A stretch of DNA of 64,000 nt from positions 349,001-413,000 of the forward strand of contig JAMWET010003610.1 in assembly GCA_024036415.1 (NCBI GenBank), written 5' to 3'. Shown in pieces: positions 12,095 through 23,720 of the stretch. The DNA comes from Prochilodus magdalenae (lineage: Eukaryota > Chordata > Actinopteri > Characiformes > Prochilodontidae). The notes under the pieces are model-generated. The model was not told where the DNA came from. It saw only the letters and a program-made list of their open reading frames with translations, and made no database searches. The translations under genes were made by a program, and so were the position numbers. Position 1 is the stretch's first letter, and each line of letters starts with the position of its first letter.

Positions 12095-13465
12095 AGGACG
12101 ATGAGAACAAAAGTGCAAGCCATTTTCTCATTAGCGTTTCGGTTCGAAAGAGCAGGAACGGCAAAAAAGATGCTAGCTTGTGTTAAAAGAACAGACGGAC
12201 TCTTTTTTTTCCCCACCTTGAATTTAATTTTTTTTTTTACCTGGAGCGTGGGTGATCAATCTGTACAAGTTTTCATTTCATGACTTGCATCTTGAGTCGT
12301 GCACCAGAGTTACGAGGGCAACAGCACTAACAAGCAAAGAAAGAGAAGGTTCACCAATTGGAATAAAGCAAACAACATCCAAAACACAGAACAAAGTTCC
12401 ATATAGAAGCACGGCTGGTGTAAATAACCCCATACAGTGTTTCGCCTTTAGGGACTGTAGCTCATATGTGGTCACGGTTAGTTCAGTTTAGCTTAGCTTT
12501 TTTCAAACACCACAGCATCACAAGAGGGCTGTAGACTCTATACAGAAAAAAATATCACTGAAAAAGCACACCTTTTTCTCTCTGGTGTTATCAAGCATGT
12601 GTTTCACAATCTCCTACACTTTCACAGCTATGTATACTCACTGAGTACAGTTCAAATACAAGTCTCATAAAAACTTAAACATGAAGCTGAAACAAGACTG
12701 ATGTGTTAGCTGTTTCCACTCTCAACTCTCCAAAGGCACTGCTACGTTCCAGATAGGTGTATCTGATAGCAGACTCACCTAGCAAGTAATTTTATAACAC
12801 TACATTAACGCTATAGTCTCATAACTATGACTACATATTACATTGTTAGACGACCTGGGTTACTTTTTTCATTTCATGCAAAAGCTAGAAGGAAGGGCAG
12901 CATTTCCTCAGAAAGGTGTACAAAGGCTTGTTTAGTGCCAGTTTAGTCTTCCAGAGCAAGACGGAGGAGTTTAATGTGATTTTGTGACTATCCCGTTACA
13001 AGAAGATTTTTTAAGGTTTTATTTTTTATGTACAAAATGAAAAGGGAAGTAGTGAGTAAATAATTGGAGAAACACTAGCACAGATGCTATCAGACAGGTG
13101 CACTGCATGATGGAAATAAGCAACTGACAACCATATTAGCGAATAGGGGGCTCAGTCCCTATTAAGCAGCCAAAGACTCTTTATTTACACAAGCTGGAAA
13201 TTATTACACTGCTCATTACACCTAACTCTGACATCTATTTTCCACTCCTTTACTCCTTTAAGAAGGGAACAACAAAGGTGTGGGCATTACTGTAAATACG
13301 ACAATCTTCTGAGTATTTTGATGATACATGTTACTAATTGGCTAATACTTATTGGCTTTGGGTTTATTCATTCCACTGCCCCAGTAGATGGGGCAAAGTG
13401 AAGCGGACAGGAATCAAACCCCTTTTTGCCCCATTGGTTGAAATAAACATCTAGGTTCACCTTAT
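12095..13465. other. nothing recognised
   Basis: Ordinary sequence with T-rich runs near 12200-12240; no gene, RNA or clear repeat. Confidence 0.4.
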
Positions 13466-13467
13466 AC

Positions 13468-14030
13468 ATAGGCTGTATTCAAAATGACAGACTACTGCAC
13501 ACTGCACAGTGCACACCACATGTAGCATATTGCATACTTCCTCTTATGTGTAGTAGAATAAGTTCTGACATACAATATAGAATATTTATACAGTTACGTG
13601 ACCAGTTACCTCACATTTATATCAGAGCTGGTATTACTGTATCCACTGTTTAGAGCTAGCTGCTGGTAATGTTTAACCTAGCTGTTAGCTACTCTTGGCT
13701 ATTTCACTCTAAAACTGACCTCTAAAGCGAGTTCACCTTTTATTACTTCATAACTTCAGACCTTAATATTTTATCTTTCTGAGGCTCATTTTGATGAAAA
13801 CATACCCCACTACAATCACTGTACCCAGATTTATACTAAAAGTACACTGGAGAGTGTTTTGCTCTCCAGTGTTACCCGCTGCCATTTTCTTTAACTTTTT
13901 TTTCACAAGGAAAGCTCCCCCTGTATACTAGAACATCTGACTGGACTAGAACACCATCCAGGTATCCTTTGTGCACTACAGGTCTTCAATTTGCGCACAT
14001 ACTACAGACTACATACTACTTTCAGGCAGA
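13468..14030. mobile_element. possible MITE with TACTACAGACTAC-type ends
   Basis: The left end carries GACAGACTACTGCACACTGC and CATATTGCATACTTCC. The right end carries GCACATACTACAGACTACAT, partly the inverse. Ends built from repeated CATACTAC/GTAGTATG words are typical of fish PIF/Harbinger or hAT MITEs. The match is imperfect and no target duplication was resolved. A perfect 11-bp hairpin lies inside at 13844-13872. Confidence 0.35.
13844..13872. other. perfect 11-bp stem hairpin
   Basis: ACACTGGAGAG (13844-13854) and CTCTCCAGTGT (13862-13872) are exact inverse complements around a 7-base loop. The stem does not extend further, so it is too short for a microRNA precursor. Confidence 0.7.
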
Positions 14031-14611
14031 CTTGGTGTCAACCACCATGAATCAAAACCACAAGCTTTATTTGTCAAGTATCACATGTACAAGGAATGTC
14101 TCTTGGTGGTTCTTTTGATAGATGATATGTCTATCTAAAAGGAGTCAGCTACAATCCTCTATTAGGTAACTAAGTTCACAAAGTAAAACACATGCATGTG
14201 TAGGTCAGTGTACTGCCTGGCTAGCATTCTTATCCTTAGACTCCTGTGGAGATGGCAGCCGAAATGAATATATTCTATGGCTGGACTATATGAAATTGTG
14301 CACTGTAAAAAAATTGCACTTAATTTCATTGATACAAACACATAATTGCCTCATGAATGACTAAAAGATGTCGCAGCACAATTTATCTTTCAGTTTACTT
14401 TCCATTAGTCAGATTAGTTGTATTGATGTAATATTTTATTCATGTGGAAAGCAAAGACTGATTTAATTATAAGGAGAGAAGAACCATTACACCACATTTA
14501 TGCCATGTTAATTTAGTGGCACTATTTTATTATGCTTCTTTTCTTACCAGTGTGCAAACCCAATAAAATCTCTGGGTTTTATTTGGCCACTCCATTCTAA
14601 ACATTCCAGCT
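14031..14611. other. nothing recognised
   Basis: No gene or familiar repeat seen between the MITE-like block and the Tc1 fragment. Confidence 0.4.
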
Positions 14612-14914
14612 AATGGGAATGTCAGCTGTGAGCCAGGCCTTTTTGTCCAACATTACCGACCTCACAAACACTCTTTTGACTGAATGGACATAAATTCCCG
14701 CAGGACACTCTAAAATCTTGTGAAAAACTGAAGGAGAAGAATGGAGGCTGTTCTAGCTGCAAAAGTGCTGAGTGACTAAGTGAGAGCCTTAGTTATATAA
14801 AACCTTCCAGAAGCTACAAAATGGCTTAAATGTTGATGCTCAGGGTTTTGGAATGGGTCTTACTAGTTTGTGTAGGTTAGGGTTAGGGTTAGGTGTCCAC
14901 ATACTTTTGTATAC
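14612..14914 (+). mobile_element. Tc1-like transposon, 3' end fragment (family T1, plus)
   Basis: Decayed C-terminal codons of a Tc1 transposase are followed by its 3' terminal repeat. Readable parts include DLTNTLLTEW near 14660-14690 and RRMEAVL near 14738-14758. The end GGTGTCCACATACTTTTG at 14892-14909 matches the familiar terminal repeat of this fish family. Frame breaks are present and the N-terminal two thirds are missing. The same C-terminal stretch occurs in inverse orientation at 17353-17460. A (GGTTAG)n tract sits just before the terminal repeat. Confidence 0.7.
14875..14893. repeat. short telomere-like (GGTTAG)n tract
   Basis: Three tandem GGTTAG units lie directly against the Tc1 terminal repeat. 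Too short to be an ancestral telomere. Confidence 0.8.
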
Positions 14915-15779
14915 TAAAGTCTGCAGCATCAATATGAAGGAACGCCCATATACATAAGAGAGCAAGCTACAGATTATGTATATCACAGTAACTTCATCTC
15001 TTTAGAATAGACACATAAACAAATGTGACTGGCTAGGGGCTTGTCAGAGCATCTACAAACTAATAACTCACTAGAACTGTGATCTAAACCACATCTGTGA
15101 AAGTGAAACACACTCAAGTACACAGCTAACAGTCATCACACAGGACTGTTAGATTGGTACATTCACACATCAGTGCCCGGCAAACTGAATCAACTCCACT
15201 GTTGTTGGTCTAGCTCTCAGAGTGTTCATGTGCGTCATTCTTATTAGAGCTCAGTATGCCCAGTTGGAAGTTGTTTGTGTCACCTGTACTGGGGAAGTTA
15301 TCATGCAGCTGGCTGGTTTAATGAAATCAACTGAAGATTAATGTCAGAATTTTCTGACGTACCTGAAAGTGTTTTGATGTACCCCTGAAGGTACATTGTA
15401 ATAGCTAATTACATTATTAAACAGTAAAAACATGTACCTGAGTCTGTTTAATACATTTAAAATGAGTCAGAATTAACATTAACACTAATATTACGTTACT
15501 ATACATAATATTATATCATATAACCATGTGTGTTCTACCATGTGGCTACTGATCTGGTATATTTTGGGCTACCAACATGAGCTGAATCTCATTTGAAAGG
15601 AAAACTAATACGTTTTTCCAAATGGTCAAAATAATTGTATGAATTACTGACACAGCTTAACCCATATCTTGCAAATCAGAAGTGTTTATGTTGTTAATAA
15701 GACGGTCATAACAGCTGTGAATAATGGATCATTAAAAGATTGTATCCTGATTTAATGATGAACATATTCAATGCTCACA
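14915..15779. other. nothing recognised
   Basis: No gene or familiar repeat seen. Confidence 0.4.
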
Positions 15780-16195
15780 GAGCTAAAAGCAAAAGATGTG
15801 GCGGAAGATGTGGCGCTAAGGCTTAACAGCAGCAACTAGGCAAACATAACCATAAGGTCAAGGTCAAAGAGCAAACTATTTAACAGACAAAACCAAAGTC
15901 ATATAAAAGAGTCAGAAACAAAGAGTCACAAAGCTGATCAGAAACCGAGAAAACCAATGACAATCAACAACACTCAGTATGCATGTGCTGGCAATACCTT
16001 GCAAAAACTGAGAGATACAATAGGGTATATAGGCAAACAGACTAAATGACAAACTGGTGAGGCTGATTAGAAATCGAGAGAGGATAAACAGGAACACAGT
16101 TCTTAATTGGTTGCCGGAGGGCATGTGATTGATATGTCACAGGTTGGTGGATTGTGGGGAAAGGAGTTCGGGAGGTCAGAGGCTAGATTAGAACA
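15780..16195 (-). mobile_element. LTR-like repeat block (minus)
   Basis: On the minus strand the block reads TTCCCCACAATCC, GCCCTCCGGCAACCAATTAAG, CAGCCTCACCAGTTTGTC, a TATATACCC promoter-like site and then T-rich sequence. This is the layout of many fish LTRs or LTR-proximal regions. No paired LTR, internal gag/pol or target duplication was found. Assignment rests on composition and remembered resemblance. Confidence 0.35.
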
Positions 16196-16489
16196 CAGAA
16201 GTGTGGCACCTAAAATTTGGAAATCTTCAACCGAACTTTACATCACTGTGTTGCAATAATGTATGAAAACCTGGAAATGAATGAAGGCATTTCCAGTACA
16301 GTTAAATAGAAACGATTAAAACTACTGAACAAACATATTTTGTTATTATAGCATATAGAAGTAATGAGATGCAGTTACAATGATTTTTCAAACGGTAATG
16401 TTGTTATGGCACAAAGCTGAATGACTGAAACCTGCTTAAATGGCAGGAAAATGCCATACGATAAAACCAACGTTTAAAAAAAATTTAGT

Positions 16490-16525
16490 AGAGGAGGTGC
16501 CTGAATACTTTTGGCCATGTGCATT
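16490..16525. repeat. possible solitary Tc1-type terminal repeat
   Basis: GTGCCTGAATACTTTTGGCC resembles the family T1 terminus GGTGTCCACATACTTTTGGCC. No transposase remains adjoin it. The surrounding 16196-17183 shows no gene or other repeat. Confidence 0.35.
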
Positions 16526-17183
16526 AATGTTTGTTGATGTCTTGCCTATGCTCTCTCCAGCCACATGTGAGTAATATCTTTTCCTGGAACACAGTGGATA
16601 TATGCAAGATCAGAGCAGTTTTCTCCCACTCCCTGTTCAGCCCCCCACAGTTGGAGGCATATTAGCTTCAAGTCCATGACTGTTCGCACAGTGGATTGCA
16701 CTGTAGGGGTTCGAGAAACAGGTCTAAAATCCATTTTTATTCCACCATAATATACATGGCCTACCCCTTCATATCAAAAGTTAGAGCTGTGATGTATTAC
16801 AGTCTGGACTGCTGATTCTTATGTACACTGCTGCATTGGCAAACACTCCTGAACTTCCTGAAATGTACTCTTTGCAGTGCATCAGCACCGTATAAGGCAA
16901 AATCTTTAGTAACCATAATTACAATCCTGAGATACTGATCATCTGCTCCATTTGCTGATTATTTGCTTTTTGGCAAGCCTCTAAGACTTCAAAGCCTAAA
17001 GTAACAGCAAACGTAATTTACCTTACATACGTTATTTTCTCCTGGCCCCAAATGCAGCCAATTAGCCAAGACATGTATGGCATCTAAAGTTTGCTTCTTC
17101 ATTTCTTCTCTTGAGTAATGAACAATGTAGCTAACAAGCAAAATACTTTTACACTGAACCCATCACTTGCCTTACAGCATGCT

Positions 17184-17352
17184 CACAGATGACAATCTCT
17201 CTCTCAATGTAAACAAGACCAAAGAGATGGCTTCTGGAAGCGGAGCTGGGTGCACACACCTCAGAGCATTGATGGGATCATGGTGGAAAGAGTGAACTGC
17301 TTTGAATTCTTCAGACCTCATATAACGAGGATGTTACTTGGTCACTCAACAT
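17184..17352 (+). pseudogene. LINE reverse-transcriptase fragment (L2-like)
   Basis: Plus-strand codons near 17190-17235 read DDNLSLNVNKTKEM, matching the D(D)N-LxLNxxKTKEM segment after the catalytic YADD region of fish non-LTR reverse transcriptases. The next segment, in a shifted frame, reads SIDGIMVERVNCFEF and then EDVTWSLNM, matching the FLGVxISEDLTWSLN region. At least two frameshifts are present. The fragment joins directly to a truncated Tc1 at about 17353, so it is a breakpoint remnant without ends. Confidence 0.65.
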
Positions 17353-18500
17353 GGTCACAGTTAGAGCAGCCTCCATTCTTCTGCTTATGCTTTCCACAAG
17401 AGTTTTTTTGGAGTATGTCTGTGAGAATTGGTGAGGTCAGGCATTGACATAGGACGAGAAGGCCTGGCACACAGTCAATGTTCCTGTTCATCTTAAAGAT
17501 GCTTAATGGGGTTGAGGTCAGGGCTCAGTACAGACCACTGGAGTTACTTCCTACCAGACTTGTCAAACAATAGAAGCTTGCTTTGTAAAAAAGAGCAATA
17601 TCATGCTGGGGCAGGAATGAGACTTGTCCAAACTGTTGCCACAAAGCTTGCAGCTCTGAATTGTCTTACATATCGTCGCTGTCCACAGAAAAACAGGTAT
17701 CTCCAAAATGGCAACTTTACAGGAGAGGCCAAAAACCACTTTTAATTTGAATGGAAGTCAATGGAACCAAACGTCTTTTCAAGCAGTTTCATGTCATTTC
17801 TGTTGGTCCATTCTTCATGAAATTTTGAGACAGTGTAAAGCAGCTCATGTGATCAAATGAGGCCTAAAAGTAAAAATCAACAAAAATGGAGATACATGTT
17901 TTTCTTTGGACAGCGACGATATCATTGTATGCTGGAGCAGTAACAGTATCCTTCACTGGGACAAAACGGCCCAAACAATGGAAAACTCCACCAACTTTAA
18001 CTACTGGGAAGGTTGTCCACCAGATAGTGAAGCATGACACGTCACTCCAGATAACACGTTTTCACTGCTGTAGGGTCCAATGGCAGTGTGCTTGCATCAC
18101 TTCAGACAGAGCTTGGAATTGTGCATAGAGATCTTAGGCTTGTGTGCAGCTTCTGAACCATAGAAACCTATTTCAAGCAGATTCTGATAGTTCTGATAGT
18201 AGTGATGTTGCTTCTAAAGCCAGTTTGAGACTCTTTAGGGAGTGATGTCTGGCTGGTGAGGTTGTGTACTCTACCGCCTCATGGCTGAGCCATTGTTGCT
18301 TCTAGCTGCTTTCAATTTACAACGATAGCATATTCACTTGACCCAAGAACATATAGTAACTGACATGTGACAAAGATGGCGGCCTATGACTGTCACCGAG
18401 CCTTTTGGTATGACCAATTCTATTCTAGTGTTTGTGCATGAAGATTGAAATGGCTATGTGCTTGGGTTTATATGTTTCAGTAAAGACTGTGACCAAAACA
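17353..18500 (-). mobile_element. Tc1-like transposon relic (family T1, minus) with nested MITE
   Basis: The minus strand carries most of a Tc1 transposase in pieces. From right to left come the N-terminal helix-turn-helix region (about 18430-18260), the central part with CAAACGGGCC-type text near 17960, and the C-terminal PxPIEHL-to-RRMEAAL region (17520-17353). Many stops and shifts are present. The expected 3' end is replaced by LINE sequence at 17353. The MITE at 17670-17922 interrupts the element. Orientation is opposite to the related fragment at 14612. Confidence 0.7.
17670..17922. mobile_element. MITE copy 2, intact, nested in Tc1 relic
   Basis: A 253-bp element begins ATATCGTCGCTGTCCA and ends with the exact inverse, TGGACAGCGACGATAT. 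The inverted similarity extends to about 36 bases (AGAAAAACAGGTATCTCC against GGAGATACATGTTTTTCT). TA is present at both outer edges, consistent with a TA target duplication and mobilisation by a Tc1/mariner-type transposase. It splits transposase-derived sequence that is otherwise continuous (GAATTGTCTTACA / TTGTATGCTGGAGC), so it arrived after the Tc1. It is homologous to the split copy at 1723-2953 and has no coding capacity. Confidence 0.82.
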
Positions 18501-18780
18501 GCAAGGCTGTTTGACCACAGATGTTTAGCGATATAACATATCTGTCTGAGGCATTAAACTCTTCAGACTCAAAACAACTTCTAAAAAATAGAAATTACCA
18601 TTTAAGTAGTCTGAAATACACAAATGGGGGTTCTGACACTGTATGGCATACTGTTATCTATAATACGCTATGCTGCCTAGCTGAAAGAAGCAGCCTTAGC
18701 CACCTGCTAACAGCCTGAATTGTATTTTAGGCTAAAACTGTGAATAGCTCTAAGTTAATTTAGTTCTGTTTGGCTTTGAC
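18500..18780. other. nothing recognised
   Basis: Possible decayed end of the Tc1 relic at the left; otherwise no feature seen. Confidence 0.4.
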
Positions 18781-19170
18781 AAGTATGGTTTATGATTGGG
18801 AGCAGGCAGAGAGGCAACATGTTGCCATGGTTAAGCACACGCTGTCCATTAGAGTTTGTGTCTAATTAGTGAGTGTTGACAAGAGGGTCGACAACTCGGG
18901 CTGACACCCCTCTGGCCCTCATTAAACAGCCCACGACGTCAATTAGCGCAGATCAAAGAAGCATGTTGCACAATCCTGCTATTAACCACCTGTGCTGTAT
19001 ATTGCAAATATCCAGTAATTGGAATACCAGAAGCATAGTCCAAATTAGTGTCATGGAGAAATCAAGGTTTCGTTATGGTTACTTGCTTCATTTCTCCCAT
19101 TATAGAAGGCTTGACAGATGGCTCGATAAAGATGACATCCTCTATATAGCTGTGCTGCAATGACACCGAC
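18780..19170. promoter_or_regulatory. candidate conserved non-coding element (enhancer-like)
   Basis: Repeat-free block dense in plausible transcription-factor cores: CTAATTAG at 18862-18869, CGTCAATTAGCGC near 18937-18949, GATCAAAG (TCF/LEF type) at 18951-18958, and ATTGCAAAT near 19002. It has balanced composition and no simple repeats, in contrast to its surroundings. A 96-codon frame runs through it without recognisable domain. Deep conservation is my expectation, not an observation. Confidence 0.35.
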
Positions 19171-20610
19171 ATCGAAAAACAAAATGTCACTTCAGTAGAA
19201 GGCATGGATTAATAATATGTAATGATGAGATGTTACCACACGGGTTAAAGCATGCATGTTTACACCTTGTATGTCTCATATCTTGAAATAGGCCAAAGCA
19301 ATCAGGCAGTGTAAGGTTTGCATTAAAAATTCATATGTGTAACATTATCACTCTGAACAAATGGCATCACCACTTACATGATGAGCCTTAATCATTCCTA
19401 TGCTGCTTTATGCTGTAAATCTGCACTTTGTGTAAGTATGTAAAGTAGCTCATTGTGACAAGCACTTATCAAGCCCTGTGCTGTGAAACTTCATGTGACA
19501 CTGGGTGTCAGTATTGATTTATCTCAAACAAAATAAGTCAAATTGCAAAGAACAGCCACAGGACCGAGAAGAGGGACATGCTATAATTGGCGGGCAAGCT
19601 TTCCTGCTAAAGCAAATGAGTTCAGCCTTGAATTGCTCCCATCAGTCTCAGCCTCCATCCATCTAAAAGGAAAAACGTGAAAAAAAATCAGGATACAAAT
19701 CTTTGGTCTCATGTTGTATTTATTAAAAGGCATTCACATATTTTACTGTTTACCATGAAAATGAATGAATCTGTTCTCCTTAGTTCTGAGGCTATCTTTT
19801 TTTTTTCCTTCAGAGATATAATTACTTGAGAGCGGTAACAGAACCATTATTTACCTGACATAACTAATTGTCACCTAAAAGATATATTAATTATTTTATT
19901 TTTCTACATCTAAATTTTCTAAAAAATATTGTGATGAAGCGACCAATACAAATGCTCCAAAATCTTTAGACAAAGCATCTCTTTACATTACTTAACTTAT
20001 AATACAAGTTGAGAAGCTTTGGTATTCCCCTGTAAAGTTATTATTTTGGAGATACTTGTTTTTATGGACAGCATTAAACTGAAATATGCAGTAGCCTGTT
20101 GAGATGTATGTATCATCACCCTAAACACTAACTTAAATCTCGTTTCTGTGTTTTTAAAGTGCTTGAGAAGACACTTATTATCTTGAGATCCTGTGATCCT
20201 TATAAATGCAAAGATAATAATCCGGATCAAGAGGGTAAATGATTTTTAGCCTAACGCCTGAACACCTTTGTTGTTTTCAAGAAATGCTCTTCCACATATC
20301 CATGTCACTACCAAAACACAAACACTTTTCATTCATAAATGGCTCTATTTTAGCCACCTATGCCTTCTGTCCCTTTAACATGAAGATTTGTTATTACAGA
20401 AGCTCATATTTTCTGCAATTAAGTAAACCTAGTTTGTGTTTGATGAAAATGTTATAACAGGTTTAAACGTGTAAGCAAGATGTACTAGCTAGCGTTTTTT
20501 AATTGTACCTAAACTAGCTACACAACCAAAACATTCACTTCTGAAACATTTAGTAACTTTTGTAGTGTTATAATCGTCCTGATAGTGTCAAAATGAATCT
20601 TTTATTGTCT
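19171..20610. other. nothing recognised
   Basis: AT-rich sequence. A small compositionally balanced patch at about 19540-19670 could be regulatory. No gene or clear repeat seen. Confidence 0.35.
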
Positions 20611-20614
20611 GAGA

Positions 20615-20769
20615 TGCACCACTCTTTTTCATCTGATACTGGTACCTAATCCTTAAGTAATCACCATTACCAATACTTTATCCTTATCCTTATACTGATA
20701 ATCACATAATAGCATTTTTTAAATATTTTGGTAAAATCCATGTCCTGACTAAGGTATTTACTTTCTTAG

Positions 20770-20828
<59 letters not shown>

Positions 20829-21000
20829 AACCTATTTTTGTTTTGCTAGTGCCTTTTATGTTTGGTTTTCCCCAAACAGTCCATATGTGTTTATACTTAA
20901 CAAGTATATCAGTATATGGCTGTTCTAACAAGTGGAAGTACCGATACGGGGAATGGCTTCATTGATACTTTGAACATAAAATACACTGTTCTGGATTATT
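20615..21000. repeat. possible hAT-type repeat around an (AT)n tract
   Basis: GAGATGCACCACTC with CTGATACTGGTACC near 20615-20650 and AAGTACCGATACGG near 20936 recall the fish repeat with GATGCACCGATA / GGTATCGGTGCATC ends. The centre holds a perfect (AT)n tract at 20772-20825. Strongly decayed. Confidence 0.3.
20772..20825. repeat. (AT)n microsatellite
   Basis: Uninterrupted AT dinucleotides over about 54 bases. Confidence 0.95.
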
Positions 21001-21139
21001 ATCCACATAAAGAGTGGGTCAGAATGACCTTCATAAAGGGTCAAAACATATATCTGTTGTATCTGCTGTGTAGACAGACAATTTTTCAAACAACAAACAA
21101 AAGTTAAATCAAAAATCAGATTTACAGATCTGGTCAGGT

Positions 21140-22075
21140 TGATATGTATACTTTAACTCTCTGAATCCACTGAACAAGTCCATGTATAATTTCTACTTGT
21201 ATTTCATTTGAGGATGCCAGTATCGCCTTCCTGAGCTGCTGCTTTGAGGCATGCTGATGCCGACCCTCATAGATATATTCTCAACAGGCTTAATTTCAGG
21301 AGATGATGGTGGCCACATCACGACTATTCCTTCTTTTATGCCCATAGCAACCCAGAAGCCCGTAGTAGTTTTTGCAATGTGGGATAGAGCACTGTCCAGC
21401 ATGAAAATCAGTTTATTTAAGAATGCATGAGTCTTTTCTCCTTTTCGCCTTTCTTTTTATACCATGGCATAAAGTGGTCAGGTAAGGACTCCACATAAAT
21501 TGCAGAGGTCATTTTAACAACCTTAGGGACCCTAAAGGGACACTTTCCAATATTCCAGCCCAAATCATCACTCTGCCACCTCCTTTTTGACGTCACTGTC
21601 TTGTCGGAACAGGGTGGCTGTTCACCAACCATCCAGAGCTCCATTCCATCTGGACAGTCCAGGGTGGCACAGCATTCATGGGTGAATAAAACTGTCTGTA
21701 AATTAGTCTTCATGTATTTCTGGGCCTACTTTGAACATTCCTCTTTGTGGGCTTTATTCCCAACCAGTGCCAGCCTGTAGAATATTCTATATTGAGAGGT
21801 TCATGAGGCTCAGTAAGACGTCAGTGGCTTCAAATACCTGTTGCTTAACGGTGGCGTTTCACTGCCCTTTAATAGCATTAATTTGTCTGCCCGAAACTTT
21901 CCTCAGTAAGCCTTTATCTGACCCTATTCATCTGTGCGCTGAATTGCTCGCTTATCTTTACACAGTCCGATAATCTCTCTTCAGTGTTTTTGTGAAATAT
22001 CAATTGTTTTCATGCCTTTTGCAAGACGTTTCATGCATTTCATCTTCAGAAAGATCTTTCTTCCTCCTCATCTTT
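21140..22075 (-). pseudogene. Tc1/mariner transposase pseudogene, DD37E type
   Basis: Minus-strand pieces follow the family in order: RRKKDLSEDE (start near 22071), KGMKTIDIS, HECCATLDCPDGMELWMV, PFRVPKVVKMTSAIYVESLPDHF, FMLDSALSHIAKTTTGF, WPPSSPEIKPVENI, and SKQQLRKAILASS after a shift. The first catalytic Asp of FTDE has become His. The second Asp (LDSA) and the Glu (PVEN) remain, with 37 residues between them. That spacing and these motifs fit the DD37E (TRT-like) group of vertebrate Tc1/mariner elements. Several stops and frameshifts make it dead. Terminal repeats were not identified. Confidence 0.75.
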
Positions 22076-23400
22076 CATGAGAACTGTCACTAATATTGTG
22101 GCACAGTCTCTTTAAATAACTTTCCCTTTAATCACGATCGAATGACAAACTAATGAACAACTAATGAACAAACCTTAAATAGGTAAATGTATATGTGGTG
22201 TGTACTTCTCTGGCTCAGCTGAATTTCTGAAGTGACTTGGTTGATGAACTGAGGTGCACCACAGGCAGACTAAAGGGCACACAGGCAATTCAAGGCTATC
22301 ATTATGCTAGCACTTCTTTCTGCTGTCTCTGTAACAATCTGGACTAATAGTAACTCAGACTGCAAGTGACTACACAGTGGCAGATGAGCTATCACTGATA
22401 AGAAGCCTGTCTCAACCATTGTTATAAGGGGCTCCCATTAGCATATTTGTCTTATGAAATACTGAGGTTATAGATTTAGCCATGACCTTTTCTTCTGTTG
22501 CCATTCAACACTGCTAAAGTATGGTTAAGTTCTGTCATGGTTTGTTAAGGGTCTGTCACAGGTGTCACAGGTATCCCCACCGCCAATACAGATACTGATA
22601 CAGTACATATGTAACTTTTTTTTAGACAAAAAACATAAATAAGATATCAAGTCAATCAGAGCAAAAGGTCCAAATCAGTTAAAAGTCCAAAATTGTTTTT
22701 CAACTCTGACTTTGAACCATTTTGGTGTGCTAATCCATATATGCTTTCCACTGCTTTGTGATCTTTTAACTCCGGAGGGGATTCTAGAGGGGAGCTGTGG
22801 ATTTCTGCCTTGGTTTTGCTTTTGTTAGTCTGCTGCTTATTGATTTGTCCTCTTGTGAGTTCTGCCTAGCATAGTTTGCTGAGTGTACTACTTTAAAAAA
22901 GCCTTAGAAAGCTGTATTTGAAGGAGAGGGCAACAATGGTGCATTCTATCATAGCTTCATACAGTGTGCAAGCTAGGAAAGAGCAATAACATGGTGGCCC
23001 TAATGCTTCACATGTTATAAACTGGCTCACTTTGAGAGCACGGCTTTGTTTACATCTCAATTACTAAATTATGCAGAATCAGTGGAATAAATAAAAGACA
23101 CTGGTCCATATAGCCTTTTAGTGTTTCCCTTAGACTGGGCTTTCCATGAGGCAGAAGGATTCTTTTCACACTGATCTGGGTTTATAAATGTGCATTCTTG
23201 ACATTCTATTGATTCCTCATACTGAGTTTTCATGTGCAGGACCTAAAAGCCTGGTGGTGTTGTGAGGCAGGCTTTAGCCATATGCTGCTGAATAGATAGG
23301 AGCTCTTTAGCTTTTGCCATGTGCATTTGCCTGAAGCTAGGTAATGACCTCAGGCTAAATCCATTTTCTCTGTAGCAAGAAATTGTATGTGGAGCCAAGG
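22076..23400. other. nothing recognised
   Basis: No gene, RNA or clear repeat seen. Confidence 0.4.
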
Positions 23401-23720
23401 AAACAAAACACGAGTCTGCTCTACACCCACATCACAGGCTCCTCTTGCTCCACCCACAGCCCTGCCAAATAAATCATGACATCGAGCAGACAGAAGAACA
23501 AACCTTTTACCTGAAGAAAACAAGTCCAGTGAATTCTTTTCAGGAGCTATTCGAGATGGGAAGTGGCAGTGTAAGACTTTCGCAATCCGGATGCTCTTGT
23601 GGAGGAAAGCGCTGCTGGTTACGAGAAAAATCTTGCAGCGCTGTAAAAGACCCTCATTAGAAGCTAATTAAGCACGTTTTGACATATTAACCAGGCAAAG
23701 AGCTTAGGATAGTTCAAGAG
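23400..23720. promoter_or_regulatory. possible conserved non-coding block
   Basis: Repeat-free block with locally raised CpG (GCAATCCGGATGC, AAAGCGCTGC) and TCATTAGAAGCTAATTAAGC near 23655. A 71-codon frame is cysteine-containing but unrecognised. Weak candidate. Confidence 0.2.
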
